In this document: in pieces, positions 24,750-32,735 of the stretch
How positions within the stretch are numbered: the stretch's first letter is position 1
Layout of the letters: each line of letters opens with the position of its first letter
Assembly (NCBI GenBank): GCA_023717525.1
Contig: JAMQPK010000036.1
Location: 1-39,136 of the forward strand
Reading direction: 5' to 3'
Length of the DNA stretch: 39,136 nucleotides
Source of the DNA: Vicinamibacterales bacterium
GTDB lineage: Bacteria > Acidobacteriota > Vicinamibacteria > Vicinamibacterales > JAMQPK01
Translations under genes and position numbers: made by a program
The notes under the pieces: model-generated
What the model saw: the letters and a program-made list of their open reading frames with translations, nothing else
Told to the model about the DNA's origin: nothing
The model's database searches: none

Positions 24750-26552
24750 ATGTTCCGCGCGGTGTCCCGATTGACGAGCCCGGCCGCCGGGTTCTGGGTC
24801 CTTGCCATCAGCGGTCTGCTGGGATTTCGCGTCGGTCTCGTCGGCTATCCCACGTGGCAGATCGCGGTCGAAACGGCACAGGTCGTCGCCGGCCTCGTGC
24901 AGTATCCACCAGACAACCCGTTCTACATCTATCACACCAAGCTGTGGAGCCTGATGATTCAGGCGTGCGCCGTGATGCTGCGCGCCGGCGTGTCGGAGAT
25001 CACTCTTTCACTGGCGATCAGCGGGCTCCTCGGGATGATCAGCTTCCAGGCCCTGTCGATGATCACGTACGCGATCAGCGGCAGCGCGCTTCTCGCGATC
25101 GGTGGAGCCTTTGTGGTGTTTGTGAGCGGCATTGCCGACCATGGGGTGGTGTACCCGATCTTTCTACTGGGCACGCACCACACGTATGGGGTTCTCGGAC
25201 TGTCGCTGTTCGTGCTGGTGATCGGCCTTGTTGGTGCGGGCTTTCATCGAACGGGAGCTTTCCTGCTCGGAGTCTCGCCGTCGGTGCACCCTTCGGTCGG
25301 CATCTGGGTCGGCATCGTCGTGGCGATCGCGTTCGTGTGGGACTTCAAGAGGCTTTACGCAGAATGGCAGCCGGCGGCGAAATACTTCGTTGCGGGTTGC
25401 GGGGTCACGCTTCTCAGCCTGTTGATACAACTGACGTTCATCTACCATTCGGCGTCAGCCGATCCGGCGGAAGTGTCCAGAACGTTCGCCACGTTCGTGA
25501 GTTTGTGGGACGACCACCGCCGTGCCGCGGCCGCCCTCGCGAACCCTGGTGTGGTCTTCAACCGCCTCGCGTTGGCGATGGGCCTGGTGTGGCTCATCGG
25601 TTTTTCGCGCGACCTCACGCCATCGGCCGTGCTCCTGCTGAGGGTGATTGTCGTGAGCTCAGCCATCAGCATGGCGTTTGTCTTCGTCTCCTGGATGCCA
25701 CCCGAAGAACTACCCATGACCTTGTCGATTCTGATGCCCGCGCGGCTGCTGAACTTCAACGTGATGATTGCCGTGCCGCTTCTGCTCGGCCTGCTGGGCC
25801 TCTACCGCCACAAGCTCTCCGCGCAGGTCCTGACGTTCGTACTAATGGCCGGTCTCGTGCTTTCGCCGCGCAGCATGTACTGGCCCTGGGTCGTTGAGCG
25901 TCGTTGGGAAAAGGAGCTCATGTTTCACTGGTGGACGGTTCCGCTCGACCCGATGATTGTTATCGAGATCGCCAGCCTCGGCCTTGTGTGCGTCGCGCTC
26001 GCAGGCTTGAACCCGAAGGTCTCGCCCAGGGCGGGCCGGGCGGGGCGCATCGCGAGCGTTGCCGTGAACCTGTCGACGGCGTGCGTCGTGTTGCTTGCGT
26101 TTGTTCTGACCTGGCGTGTCGCCGGATCGCGCGAGGGCCTTCGCGATCGAACCAACGATGCATTCTTCAGAGAGGCGGCAGGGGACCACCGCGGGCTTAC
26201 GGTGACAGCGGGAACGTTCCAGTTAATCCAGCTCTACACCCGGCGGCCTGTGCTGATCGATTCCGGCGCGCTCGACACGATGGTGTACGCGCCGCAGAGC
26301 GGGCCGGCCATGGTCCGGATCCTTCGCGACGTGTACGGGATCGATTTTTTCAATCCGCCGCCGTCGGTTCGTAGTGCGTCCGCTGTGCCGCACGAGATCA
26401 GCAGGGAACACTGGGCGCAGATGTCGGCCGAGGAGTGGCAGGAAATCCGAAAAACCTATAACGTGACGCAGATTCTCGCCCGCTCCGACTACGATCTGAA
26501 GCTGCCGATCGCTGCTCAGACCGAGCATCTTCGGCTTTACCGTATTCCTTAG
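24750..26552 (+). CDS. polytopic membrane protein, possible GT-C-type transferase (divergent paralogue)
   Basis: This 600-residue protein is clearly homologous along its whole length to the product of 22966-24696. Both have the same first-loop block (VVAGLVQYP, NPF, IYHTKLW), MLL/LSLxISGLLG helices, ILMPxRxLNxNxM, and the same soluble C-terminal domain (DRTND, TRRPVLIDSGALD, VYGIDFFNPP). Multiple transmembrane helices run to about residue 440. The two genes are head-to-head with 53 bp between starts and must share a regulatory region. I chose ATG 24750 because it aligns best with the paralogue's start. A TTG at 24726 is also in frame. Neither has a good ribosome binding site. The cupin gene follows after 8 bp. 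Function is by context only, in surface-glycan assembly. Confidence 0.8.
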   Translation: MFRAVSRLTSPAAGFWVLAISGLLGFRVGLVGYPTWQIAVETAQVVAGLVQYPPDNPFYIYHTKLWSLMIQACAVMLRAGVSEITLSLAISGLLGMISFQALSMITYAISGSALLAIGGAFVVFVSGIADHGVVYPIFLLGTHHTYGVLGLSLFVLVIGLVGAGFHRTGAFLLGVSPSVHPSVGIWVGIVVAIAFVWDFKRLYAEWQPAAKYFVAGCGVTLLSLLIQLTFIYHSASADPAEVSRTFATFVSLWDDHRRAAAALANPGVVFNRLALAMGLVWLIGFSRDLTPSAVLLLRVIVVSSAISMAFVFVSWMPPEELPMTLSILMPARLLNFNVMIAVPLLLGLLGLYRHKLSAQVLTFVLMAGLVLSPRSMYWPWVVERRWEKELMFHWWTVPLDPMIVIEIASLGLVCVALAGLNPKVSPRAGRAGRIASVAVNLSTACVVLLAFVLTWRVAGSREGLRDRTNDAFFREAAGDHRGLTVTAGTFQLIQLYTRRPVLIDSGALDTMVYAPQSGPAMVRILRDVYGIDFFNPPPSVRSASAVPHEISREHWAQMSAEEWQEIRKTYNVTQILARSDYDLKLPIAAQTEHLRLYRIP

Positions 26553-26560
26553 GAGGTCGC

Positions 26561-27037
26561 GTGAGACTACTTTCCCTGTTGCTCTTGACGCTCGGTGTGG
26601 CCACGCCAGCCCTTGCCCAATCCAAGCCCGACATCGTCTATTGGCCGGCGTCGACCCTGAGCGGCTATTCCGCCACATTGAAGGGCCGTCAGACGACCAA
26701 CAAGGCGATGAGCGCGTCGGAGATCCTCTCAGATCTCGGGAACCACAAGTTCGAGATCCTGCGGCGCGATGGGAGCGGCGCAGGTGAGCTTCATCAGAAC
26801 TGGACGGACGTCTTCATCGTCCAGGGTGGAGAGGCGACGATCCTCTATGGGGGTACCATTGAGGAGGCGAAGGACACCGGCAACGGCGAGATTCGGGGAC
26901 CTAGGCACCTGGGTGGCAAGTCGCAGAAAGTCATGGCCGGCGACGTGCTGGTGATGCCGCCAGGCGTCGCCCATCAAACCATCGTCGAGCCTGGAAAGTT
27001 GTTTTTCGTGCTCATCGTGAAGGTCGAGCGGAAGTAA
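26561..27037 (+). CDS. secreted cupin-domain protein
   Basis: The 158-residue product has a signal peptide (MRLLSLLLLTLGVATPALAQ) and a single cupin fold. The motifs are ELHQNWTDVFIVQGGEATILYGG and, in the second half, AGDVLVMPPGVAHQTIVEPG. Histidines in both motifs could bind one metal. The start is GTG at 26561, fixed by a perfect AGGAGG at 26551-26556 that overlaps the stop of the upstream membrane-protein gene, so the two are translationally linked. Small secreted cupins can be sugar isomerases, dioxygenases or binding proteins. A link to the adjacent glycan genes is possible but unproven. Confidence 0.88.
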   Translation: MRLLSLLLLTLGVATPALAQSKPDIVYWPASTLSGYSATLKGRQTTNKAMSASEILSDLGNHKFEILRRDGSGAGELHQNWTDVFIVQGGEATILYGGTIEEAKDTGNGEIRGPRHLGGKSQKVMAGDVLVMPPGVAHQTIVEPGKLFFVLIVKVERK

Positions 27038-27045
27038 GTCTTAAC

Positions 27046-27135
<90 letters not shown>

Positions 27136-27159
27136 AACCTAAGGACGTGAAAACTATTG

Positions 27160-27196
27160 ACGGGCCGCGCTCGCAATGGACGCGACCGCGGCCCGT
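27160..27196. terminator. hairpin between tRNA-Ser and the sortase-substrate gene
   Basis: A perfect 10-bp inverted repeat, ACGGGCCGCG (27160-27169) and CGCGGCCCGT (27187-27196), with a 17-nt loop lies between the 3' ends of two convergent genes. It can serve both directions. There is no strong T-run, so the terminator role is inferred from position and GC-rich stem. Confidence 0.6.
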
Positions 27197-27211
27197 AAGT
27201 AGCGGATGGTT

Positions 27212-28006
27212 CTAGCGGGCGAAACGGCGCCTGACCGTCAGAGCGAGACCCGTCGCGATTGACAGGACGCCCAGGAGCCCGACGAGTGGCCACGAGCTGG
27301 CCGTCTTGGGGAGCGTCGCGGGCCCAGAAGAGGCACCCGACGTCTGCGATTGTGCCTGCGGAGCTGCTGCCGCGGAGGATCCACCACCTGCCGATCGGGC
27401 TGGCGCTGCCGCTGCCGAGGATGATGCGCCGCCGCCTGCCGCGCCCCCGCCCCCGCCCGCCGCTTTGGTCGCGGCCAGGGTCGCCTGGACTTCCTTTTCA
27501 GTCAGAACCCTCGGCGGCATCGACGTGATGATGGTGGCCGACAACTGATCGCCTTGACGGAAATCCGAAATCGTCGCGGGCGCGCCATTACGCATGATCT
27601 TCACGCCGCGCTTGTCCACGTCCCCCTGCGTGAACGCCTTCACGCCTTCAGGCGTCCTGACGATGATGGAAGAACCGGTCGTCTGCATGACGGTACCGCT
27701 CTTCACTTCCGTGACGGTGACTGGCGTGACGGTCGTTCGCGTCGTGATGACGGCTGTGCCTTTCATGCCCGCCCTGAGCTCGCGCACGGACAGCTGCTGT
27801 CCGTTGACAGTGAAGCGGAAGTCATCCGGGACCGTCAGCTCCCGCGTGCCTTCCGGCAGCCTCACGACCAGCTGGTTGCCGTATACCCCAATGACTTCGA
27901 AGGCCTTGCTTTCCGTCGAGCTTGTCGTCGTCTGCGCCTGCGACGCGACGGCCGTCGAACACACGAGTGCTACGGCCAGAACTACGCTACACATTGCACG
28001 TGTCAT
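27212..28006 (-). CDS. exported protein with LPKTA sortase sorting signal
   Basis: The 264-residue product has a signal peptide (cut near ASQAQ) and a 120-residue part of beta-rich, Val/Thr-rich repeats (YGNQLVVRLPEGTRELTVP and SSIIVRTPEGVKAFTQG are similar, so a two-fold repeat is likely). A Gly/Ala/Ser/Gln low-complexity linker (about 182-228) follows. The C-terminus is LPKTASSWP at 232, then a hydrophobic helix and RRRFAR. The sorting motif, membrane span and basic tail are the classical tripartite signal for sortase attachment, here with LPxTA rather than LPxTG. The start overlaps the sortase stop by 4 bp (ATGA), so enzyme and substrate are coupled. The function of the displayed domain is unknown. 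Confidence 0.88.
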   Translation of the reverse strand: MTRAMCSVVLAVALVCSTAVASQAQTTTSSTESKAFEVIGVYGNQLVVRLPEGTRELTVPDDFRFTVNGQQLSVRELRAGMKGTAVITTRTTVTPVTVTEVKSGTVMQTTGSSIIVRTPEGVKAFTQGDVDKRGVKIMRNGAPATISDFRQGDQLSATIITSMPPRVLTEKEVQATLAATKAAGGGGGAAGGGASSSAAAAPARSAGGGSSAAAAPQAQSQTSGASSGPATLPKTASSWPLVGLLGVLSIATGLALTVRRRFAR

Positions 28007-28749
28007 AAAACTCTCTCCGTTTCTGTTCCGAATGAACTACGCAACCAACTGCCAAAAGTGAGAAGGGCCACCGGTCTGTCGGTCACCCGTATGGCGCGGA
28101 CGATGAACCGCTGAGGGGCGGACCCGACGAAGTAGAAGGGATAGCAGGTGACCAGGGTCAGCGCCCGTGTGGGCGTCGGAGCGAGCACAGACACCTCATC
28201 CGGACCCACTACCCACGTTTGCTCGACGCGATAGACCTCGTCTCCCCGGAGCGTGTCGAGCTCGATCGCGTCACCTGGCGCGATGTCCTTGAGTCCCCGG
28301 AAGAAGCCATCCCGGTGCCCGGCGATGCCCGAGTTTCCGTCGGTTCCGGGTTGCGCCGTGCCGTCGATATGACCAACGGCGCGGTCAAGTGTGCGCTCAT
28401 CGGTGCCCGGGAGTACTGCAACCTCGAGTCGAATCTTCGGGATTCGGAGCACCCCGAGCGGAGCGGGGGCCGGTTCGCTCAGCGCCGCACGCCATGCGCT
28501 GAGGCGATGTGCAGACCAGAGCGACTGGTCCGGCACGTCCGGATGCAGCGCGACGCCCCTTGTCGTGTCAGCACGCGGCGTATCAGCCTGCGGCGCGGCG
28601 GCCTTCAGTACTGAGAAGCGCTCCAGATCGGCCTGCACCGAGGTGGTGACCCAGATGTGGAACGCGCCCCACGCGACCAGACAGGCAACGCCGAATGCCC
28701 AGATCGTTCTCTCGGCGATCAGTAGAAGCCTTTGACGGGGTCCTTCCAT
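28003..28749 (-). CDS. sortase (class D-like) transpeptidase
   Basis: The 248-residue product has a short basic N-terminus, one transmembrane helix (about 14-36) and a sortase domain from about residue 95 (APLGVLRIPKIRLEVAVLPG). The catalytic set is complete: His145 in SGIAGHRDGFF, Cys202 in LTLVTCYPF and Arg214 in APQRFIVRA. Sortases cleave an LPxT motif and join the protein to an amine acceptor. Here the only visible substrate is the next gene, with LPKTA. In a diderm the acceptor is unclear, because the usual Gram-positive lipid II crossbridge may not be available. The ATG at 28749 has no clear ribosome binding site. It diverges from gabD with a 159-bp gap. Confidence 0.92.
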   Translation of the reverse strand: MEGPRQRLLLIAERTIWAFGVACLVAWGAFHIWVTTSVQADLERFSVLKAAAPQADTPRADTTRGVALHPDVPDQSLWSAHRLSAWRAALSEPAPAPLGVLRIPKIRLEVAVLPGTDERTLDRAVGHIDGTAQPGTDGNSGIAGHRDGFFRGLKDIAPGDAIELDTLRGDEVYRVEQTWVVGPDEVSVLAPTPTRALTLVTCYPFYFVGSAPQRFIVRAIRVTDRPVALLTFGSWLRSSFGTETERVL

Positions 28750-28848
28750 GGTTGGCGGCGCGGCCGTTGCAGATCATATGCCAGAAGCGGAGCCAGGGAA
28801 CGGTCAGATTCATTAATGATTTCGCGAAGTGCCACAGAATTGCCGGTA

Positions 28849-28886
28849 ACAGCCTCCGACCTAACGACATACTGTTAGGAGGCTGT
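28849..28886 (+). promoter_or_regulatory. inverted repeat in the gabD leader
   Basis: ACAGCCTCCGACCTAAC (28849-28865) and GTTAGGAGGCTGT (28874-28886) pair with a 4-nt bulge around a short loop. It lies 22 bp before the gabD start and would form an RNA hairpin or a protein-binding site. No function can be proven from sequence. Of the divergent gap, this is the only structure I can point to. Confidence 0.5.
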
Positions 28887-28908
28887 GAGGTAACATTTGG
28901 AGGTAAAG

Positions 28909-30390
28909 ATGAAGACGGCGGCGACACTCGAACTGCAGCGACCGGACCTTATTCTCGAGCGCGCCATTGTCGGCGGCGAGCGCACGGGCGCAGCCGACGG
29001 GCGCACATTCGAGGTTACCAATCCCGCTGATGGAGCAGTGCTCGCCACCGTGCCGGACTGCGGTGCGGTCGACGCGGCGCGCGCTGTCGACGCTGCCGAC
29101 CGCGCGTTTGCGCTCTGGCGGACGACCACGGCCAAAGAGCGTGCAAACGTTCTGAAAGCGTGGTTCGCAAAGCTCCTGGAGAACAAGGAAGACCTCGCGC
29201 GGCTCGTCTCGCTCGAGCAGGGCAAACCTCTCGCGGAAAGCCGCAACGAGGTGATGTACGGCTCGGGCTTCGTCGAGTGGTTTGCCGAGGAGGGCAAGCG
29301 CGCGTATGGCGAGATCATCCCCGAGACCGTCCGCGGCCGAAAGCTGCTTCTCCTGAAGGAGCCGGTCGGCATCGTCGCTGCGATTACACCGTGGAATTTC
29401 CCGTTCGCGATGCTCGCGCGCAAACTGGCGCCGGCGCTCGCAGCCGGTTGCGCCGTTGTCTCGAAGCCGGCCGAGGACACGCCACTCTCGGCGTTGGCGC
29501 TTGCGCTGCTGGCCGAAGAGGCCGGTGTACCCGCCGGGTTGATCAACATCCTTCCGGCATCACGCGCCCGAACACCTGAGGTCGTGGGCGTCTGGTTGAA
29601 GGACGATCGCGTGCGGAAGATCACCTTCACGGGATCGACCGTCGTCGGCAAGCACCTGATGCGCGAAGCGGCCGGCACACTCAAGCGCGTGTCGCTCGAG
29701 CTCGGCGGCAACGCGCCGTTTATCGTTTTTGATGACGCCGATTTGGACCGGGCCGTCGAAGGGCTGATGGCATCGAAGTTCCGCAACGCCGGACAGACGT
29801 GCGTATCGGCGAACAGGATTCTCGTGCAGGAGGGCGTGTTCGATGCCTTTGGTCAGAAACTTGCGGAAGCCGTGAAGACCTTGAAGATCGGTGCGGCGTG
29901 GGAAGAGGGCGCCAACCAAGGACCGTTGATTAACGATCGTGCGGTTGCGAAAGCGGAACAGCATCTGGCCGATGCGGTGTCGAAAGGTGCGCGGGTGTTG
30001 GCGGGAGGGTCGCGTCATTCGCGGGGCGGCACATTTTTCCAGCCGACGGTCGTGGCTGGCGCGACAGTCGACATGCAATGTGCGAACGAAGAGACCTTTG
30101 GACCGATCGCTCCGTTGTTCCGGTTCAAGGACGAAGAGGATGCGATCCGCCTCGCGAATGCCACGCAGTTCGGGTTGATCGCGTACTTCTACGCTCGAGA
30201 TCTCGGGCGAGTCTGGCGCGTGGCGCAGGCGCTGGAGTGCGGGATGGTCGGCGTCAACGAGGGGCTGATTTCCACGGAGGTCGCGCCGTTCGGTGGCACG
30301 AAGGAATCGGGGTTCGGGTCGGAGGGCGGCCGCCAGGGCCTCGACGAGTACTTGAACCTCAAGTATGTCGCGATGGGAGGCCTCGGGTAG
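28909..30390 (+). CDS. gabD: NAD(P)-dependent succinate-semialdehyde dehydrogenase family protein
   Basis: This aldehyde dehydrogenase of 493 residues oxidises succinic semialdehyde to succinate in GABA breakdown, if the family assignment to GabD is right. Motifs are ITPWNFPFAMLARKLAPALAAGC, FTGSTVVGKHLM, the general base Glu in LELGGNAPFIVFDDADLD, and the nucleophile Cys in RNAGQTCVSANR. The C-terminal PFGGTKESGFGSEGGRQGLDEYLNLKYV is close to GabD. I chose ATG 28909, which has GGAGG (28899-28903) 5 bp upstream; a TTG at 28897 is inside that region. Substrate specificity within the family is not certain. It converges with the M48 peptidase gene, 7 bp apart. Confidence 0.9.
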   Translation: MKTAATLELQRPDLILERAIVGGERTGAADGRTFEVTNPADGAVLATVPDCGAVDAARAVDAADRAFALWRTTTAKERANVLKAWFAKLLENKEDLARLVSLEQGKPLAESRNEVMYGSGFVEWFAEEGKRAYGEIIPETVRGRKLLLLKEPVGIVAAITPWNFPFAMLARKLAPALAAGCAVVSKPAEDTPLSALALALLAEEAGVPAGLINILPASRARTPEVVGVWLKDDRVRKITFTGSTVVGKHLMREAAGTLKRVSLELGGNAPFIVFDDADLDRAVEGLMASKFRNAGQTCVSANRILVQEGVFDAFGQKLAEAVKTLKIGAAWEEGANQGPLINDRAVAKAEQHLADAVSKGARVLAGGSRHSRGGTFFQPTVVAGATVDMQCANEETFGPIAPLFRFKDEEDAIRLANATQFGLIAYFYARDLGRVWRVAQALECGMVGVNEGLISTEVAPFGGTKESGFGSEGGRQGLDEYLNLKYVAMGGLG

Positions 30391-30397
30391 TTCGAAG

Positions 30398-31843
30398 TTA
30401 GTACCGTGAGCTCCTCAAGTTGTCGTTCAGTTGCACCGATTTCACAATGCGAGTGAACACCGGCTGATAGGTTCCGAACTCATCGGACGGCGCCACGCCG
30501 ATCGCATAAAACAGACTGCCGTTGCTCATCTGCGTCGTATACACGACCACCCGTTCGGGCCGGCCGGTTGCGTCCGATACGTTGCTCAGCGTCATCGTCA
30601 GCGCTTTGTGGCCGTCGATTGACGTCGAGCTGTAACCACCGCTCCGCTTCATCTGTGGATTGCTCTGCGCCAGTCCATTCAGCAACGCGTCGGTCGCCGT
30701 ACGAAGATCCTGAGAATCGTTCCGGTTGACCCCGAATTCCATGCCGTGCGTGAAGACGCTCTGGCCTCGATAGTTTCCGTAGCCGCCCTCTGGAGCAAAC
30801 GTCACGCCGCTATTACCCGCCAGCTCGCGCCAATTCGTAGGCACGCTCACTCGGAACAGATTCCCTTGTTCGAACGGCCGAGACTCCGCCGAGGGTGGGC
30901 TGACGGTGCCGACCTGGCCACTGGACGGACTCTGTCCGCCCTGGCTGCTGCCGCGCCCCTTGCCGCTCTTTTTCATGGCCTCTTCGGTGGTGGGCGCCTG
31001 CGGCATCTGACGGAGTCGAGCCTTCACGGCATCGAACGCACGGCTTTGGCGTATCGGATTGCTGACGTGAAGCGCCTGCGCTTCCTGCTCGATGTACTTG
31101 GAGCGGTTCGCCGGGTTGGGGTGATCGCTCAGAAACTCCGGTCCACCTCCGCCCCCGGTTTTTTCGATCGTCTTGAACATGTTCGCCATATCGCGTGCGT
31201 CGTAGTTCGCCCGCGCCATGATCTGCGCGCCAAGAATGTCTGCCTGCTTTTCGTACTCGCGGCCGAACCGGAGGAACGCAGTGCCGAACCCGAACTGGCT
31301 GCCCATCGAGACGACTTGACCGAGGCCGCCGCCGATGATCGCACCGAGAATCTGGCCAGCCATCGATCCCACTTCGTACTTGGTCGCTTTGCTCGCTTGC
31401 GCCGTGCCGTGACGAAGGGCCACGTGACTCACTTCGTGCGCGATCACGCCGACGACTTCTCCTTCGGTACCGGCCGCCTCGATCATGCCGCGATTCACGT
31501 ACATCGGTCCGCCCGGAAGCGCGAAGGCGTTGATGTCGCGCACATTCACGACCTTGAATGAATAGCGAAACTCGGGGTGTCGGTACTCGGGCGGAATCGC
31601 TTCGATGATTCGGTCGCCGAGAGTGCCGATGTAGGTTTCAACCTGACTGTCGCGCAAGAGCGGCATCTGCTCTTCGACCTGCTGTGCCGCCTCGCGGCCA
31701 AGTTTCAGGTCTTCCTGCGGCGAATACTTATTGTCGGGCGCGACGATCTTGGTTTGACCGATCGCCAGAGAGGCGATGGAGAAGAGCGCGATCAGGATTG
31801 TCCCGGCGCGCATCGATGGGTCTCTGTTGATTCGTCGCAGCAT
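30398..31843 (-). CDS. exported M48-family zinc metallopeptidase
   Basis: The 481-residue product has a signal sequence (TILIALFSIASLAIGQ), then an M48 peptidase domain with the zinc site HEVSH at 136-140. The third ligand Glu lies in REYEKQADILGAQIM. Residues up to about 265 resemble periplasmic M48 (BepA/LoiP-like) quality-control proteases. A Ser/Gly/Gln-rich linker (about 300-325) joins a second domain (NLFRVSVPTNWRELAGN onwards) of a type often seen after M48 domains in secreted proteins. I chose ATG 31843, which has an AAAGGA-type site upstream and directly precedes the signal sequence. The longer frame (to 31915) would hide the signal peptide. A sigma-54-like sequence lies upstream. 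Confidence 0.9.
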   Translation of the reverse strand: MLRRINRDPSMRAGTILIALFSIASLAIGQTKIVAPDNKYSPQEDLKLGREAAQQVEEQMPLLRDSQVETYIGTLGDRIIEAIPPEYRHPEFRYSFKVVNVRDINAFALPGGPMYVNRGMIEAAGTEGEVVGVIAHEVSHVALRHGTAQASKATKYEVGSMAGQILGAIIGGGLGQVVSMGSQFGFGTAFLRFGREYEKQADILGAQIMARANYDARDMANMFKTIEKTGGGGGPEFLSDHPNPANRSKYIEQEAQALHVSNPIRQSRAFDAVKARLRQMPQAPTTEEAMKKSGKGRGSSQGGQSPSSGQVGTVSPPSAESRPFEQGNLFRVSVPTNWRELAGNSGVTFAPEGGYGNYRGQSVFTHGMEFGVNRNDSQDLRTATDALLNGLAQSNPQMKRSGGYSSTSIDGHKALTMTLSNVSDATGRPERVVVYTTQMSNGSLFYAIGVAPSDEFGTYQPVFTRIVKSVQLNDNLRSSRY

Positions 31844-31890
31844 GTAATATTTTCCTTTCCGAATCCGGGCTATCCCATCGGGTCGTTCGG

Positions 31891-31908
31891 AAGCAGGGTA
31901 CGTGCCAA
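31891..31908 (-). promoter_or_regulatory. possible sigma-54 (-24/-12) promoter for the M48 peptidase gene
   Basis: On the minus strand TTGGCACGTACCCTGCTT matches the sigma-54 consensus, with TGGCACG at -24, GC at -12 and exactly 10 nt between GG and GC. Transcription would start about 35-40 nt before ATG 31843. No enhancer-binding protein is encoded nearby, and one such match may be chance. Confidence 0.4.
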
Positions 31909-32079
31909 TCGTCAACTGTTCTAATTGTCGGCAGATTTCATCGCCGCCGTGCGTTCATGTCTTCCCGCCGTCCACCCCGAACGACAGATGAGCCAAACGG
32001 TGAGTCTTGAGCGTAGTCGAGTCGAACGGGACGCACTATCCGGAAACGCACATGGATTAGCCGGCAGAAGTGAGGGTCG

Positions 32080-32108
32080 TTGACATTAGACCTACCGGTC
32101 GGTATAGT
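32080..32108 (+). promoter_or_regulatory. sigma-70 type promoter of the tetR-efflux operon
   Basis: The -35 box TTGACA (32080-32085) and the -10 box TATAGT (32103-32108) are 17 bp apart, a near-consensus promoter and the best in the window. The expected start site is only a few bases before ATG 32118, so the transcript is probably leaderless. The spacer contains the palindromic operator, so bound repressor would block RNA polymerase. Confidence 0.75.
32090..32103 (+). promoter_or_regulatory. probable TetR operator overlapping the promoter
   Basis: ACCTACCGGTCGGT is an imperfect 14-bp palindrome centred on ACCGGT (one mismatched pair). It resembles the ACCGACCGGTCGGT-type sites known for many TetR-family regulators. 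It sits between the -35 and -10 boxes, a typical place for autorepression. Identification is by sequence and position only. Confidence 0.65.
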
Positions 32109-32117
32109 AATTACCTG

Positions 32118-32735
32118 ATGATACCGGCAGGGAACCTCGCCAAGACCCCAAGCGTCACACATCCGACATCCGCAGAGCGGATCCTGAGCACCGCGCTCGA
32201 CCTCTTTGCCGTCAAAGGCTACGACGCCACGTCGGTACGTGAGATCTGTGAAGCCGCAGACATCACCAAGCCCACTCTCTATCACTTCTACGGAAGCAAG
32301 GACGGAGTGCTGCGGGCGCTGGTCAACAGCGGGTTCGATCGATTTCGCCGCCTCGTGGACTCTGCGCTCGAGACGCCGGGGACGTTCCGGGACAAAGCCA
32401 AACTGGTGGCGCGCGGCCTTTTCACGAGCGCCACGGAACAGCCGCGCTACTGGCGTTTCATGCACTCCATCGTCTGGGCGCCATCTGGTACGTCTCCGAA
32501 GACCGCAGACTGCCAGGCGTTTTATGAAGGCGTCGTCGGGGCTCTCGAGGCGGCGGCCCTCGACGCGGTGAAGCGCGGAGAAATCTCGCCGGGCCCGATG
32601 AATATTCGGATGCTGATCCTGATGGGCGCAATCGGCGAAGCGGCGACAGGCTACGTCATTTCCGGCCGGCCGGTACTTACACCGCAACTGGCCGACGGAC
32701 TAATCGACGCGATTCTTGATGGTTGGAGTTCATGA
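32118..32735 (+). CDS. TetR-family transcriptional regulator of the efflux operon
   Basis: The 205-residue product has an N-terminal helix-turn-helix: SAERILSTALDLFAVKGYDATSVREICEAADITKPTLYHFYGSKDGVL, the standard TetR/AcrR DNA-binding pattern. The C-terminal part is helical and presumably binds a ligand. The gene is the first of an operon with TolC-, HlyD- and RND-type genes, overlapping the TolC gene by ATGA, so it most likely represses the pump and itself. I chose ATG 32118, which lies just after the -10 box. The open frame to 32070 starts upstream of the promoter and is not needed. Confidence 0.92.
   Translation: MIPAGNLAKTPSVTHPTSAERILSTALDLFAVKGYDATSVREICEAADITKPTLYHFYGSKDGVLRALVNSGFDRFRRLVDSALETPGTFRDKAKLVARGLFTSATEQPRYWRFMHSIVWAPSGTSPKTADCQAFYEGVVGALEAAALDAVKRGEISPGPMNIRMLILMGAIGEAATGYVISGRPVLTPQLADGLIDAILDGWSS

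Noticed and set aside
24716-25897. 393-codon plus-strand frame overlapping the second membrane protein
   Set aside because: Alternate frame of a clearly conserved paralogue; Arg-rich with no transmembrane pattern.
32008-32030. TTGAGCGTAGTCGAG segment, resembling one arm of a palindromic repeat common in some bacteria
   Set aside because: Only one arm is present and no matching inverted copy is visible in the gap, so I do not call a repeat.
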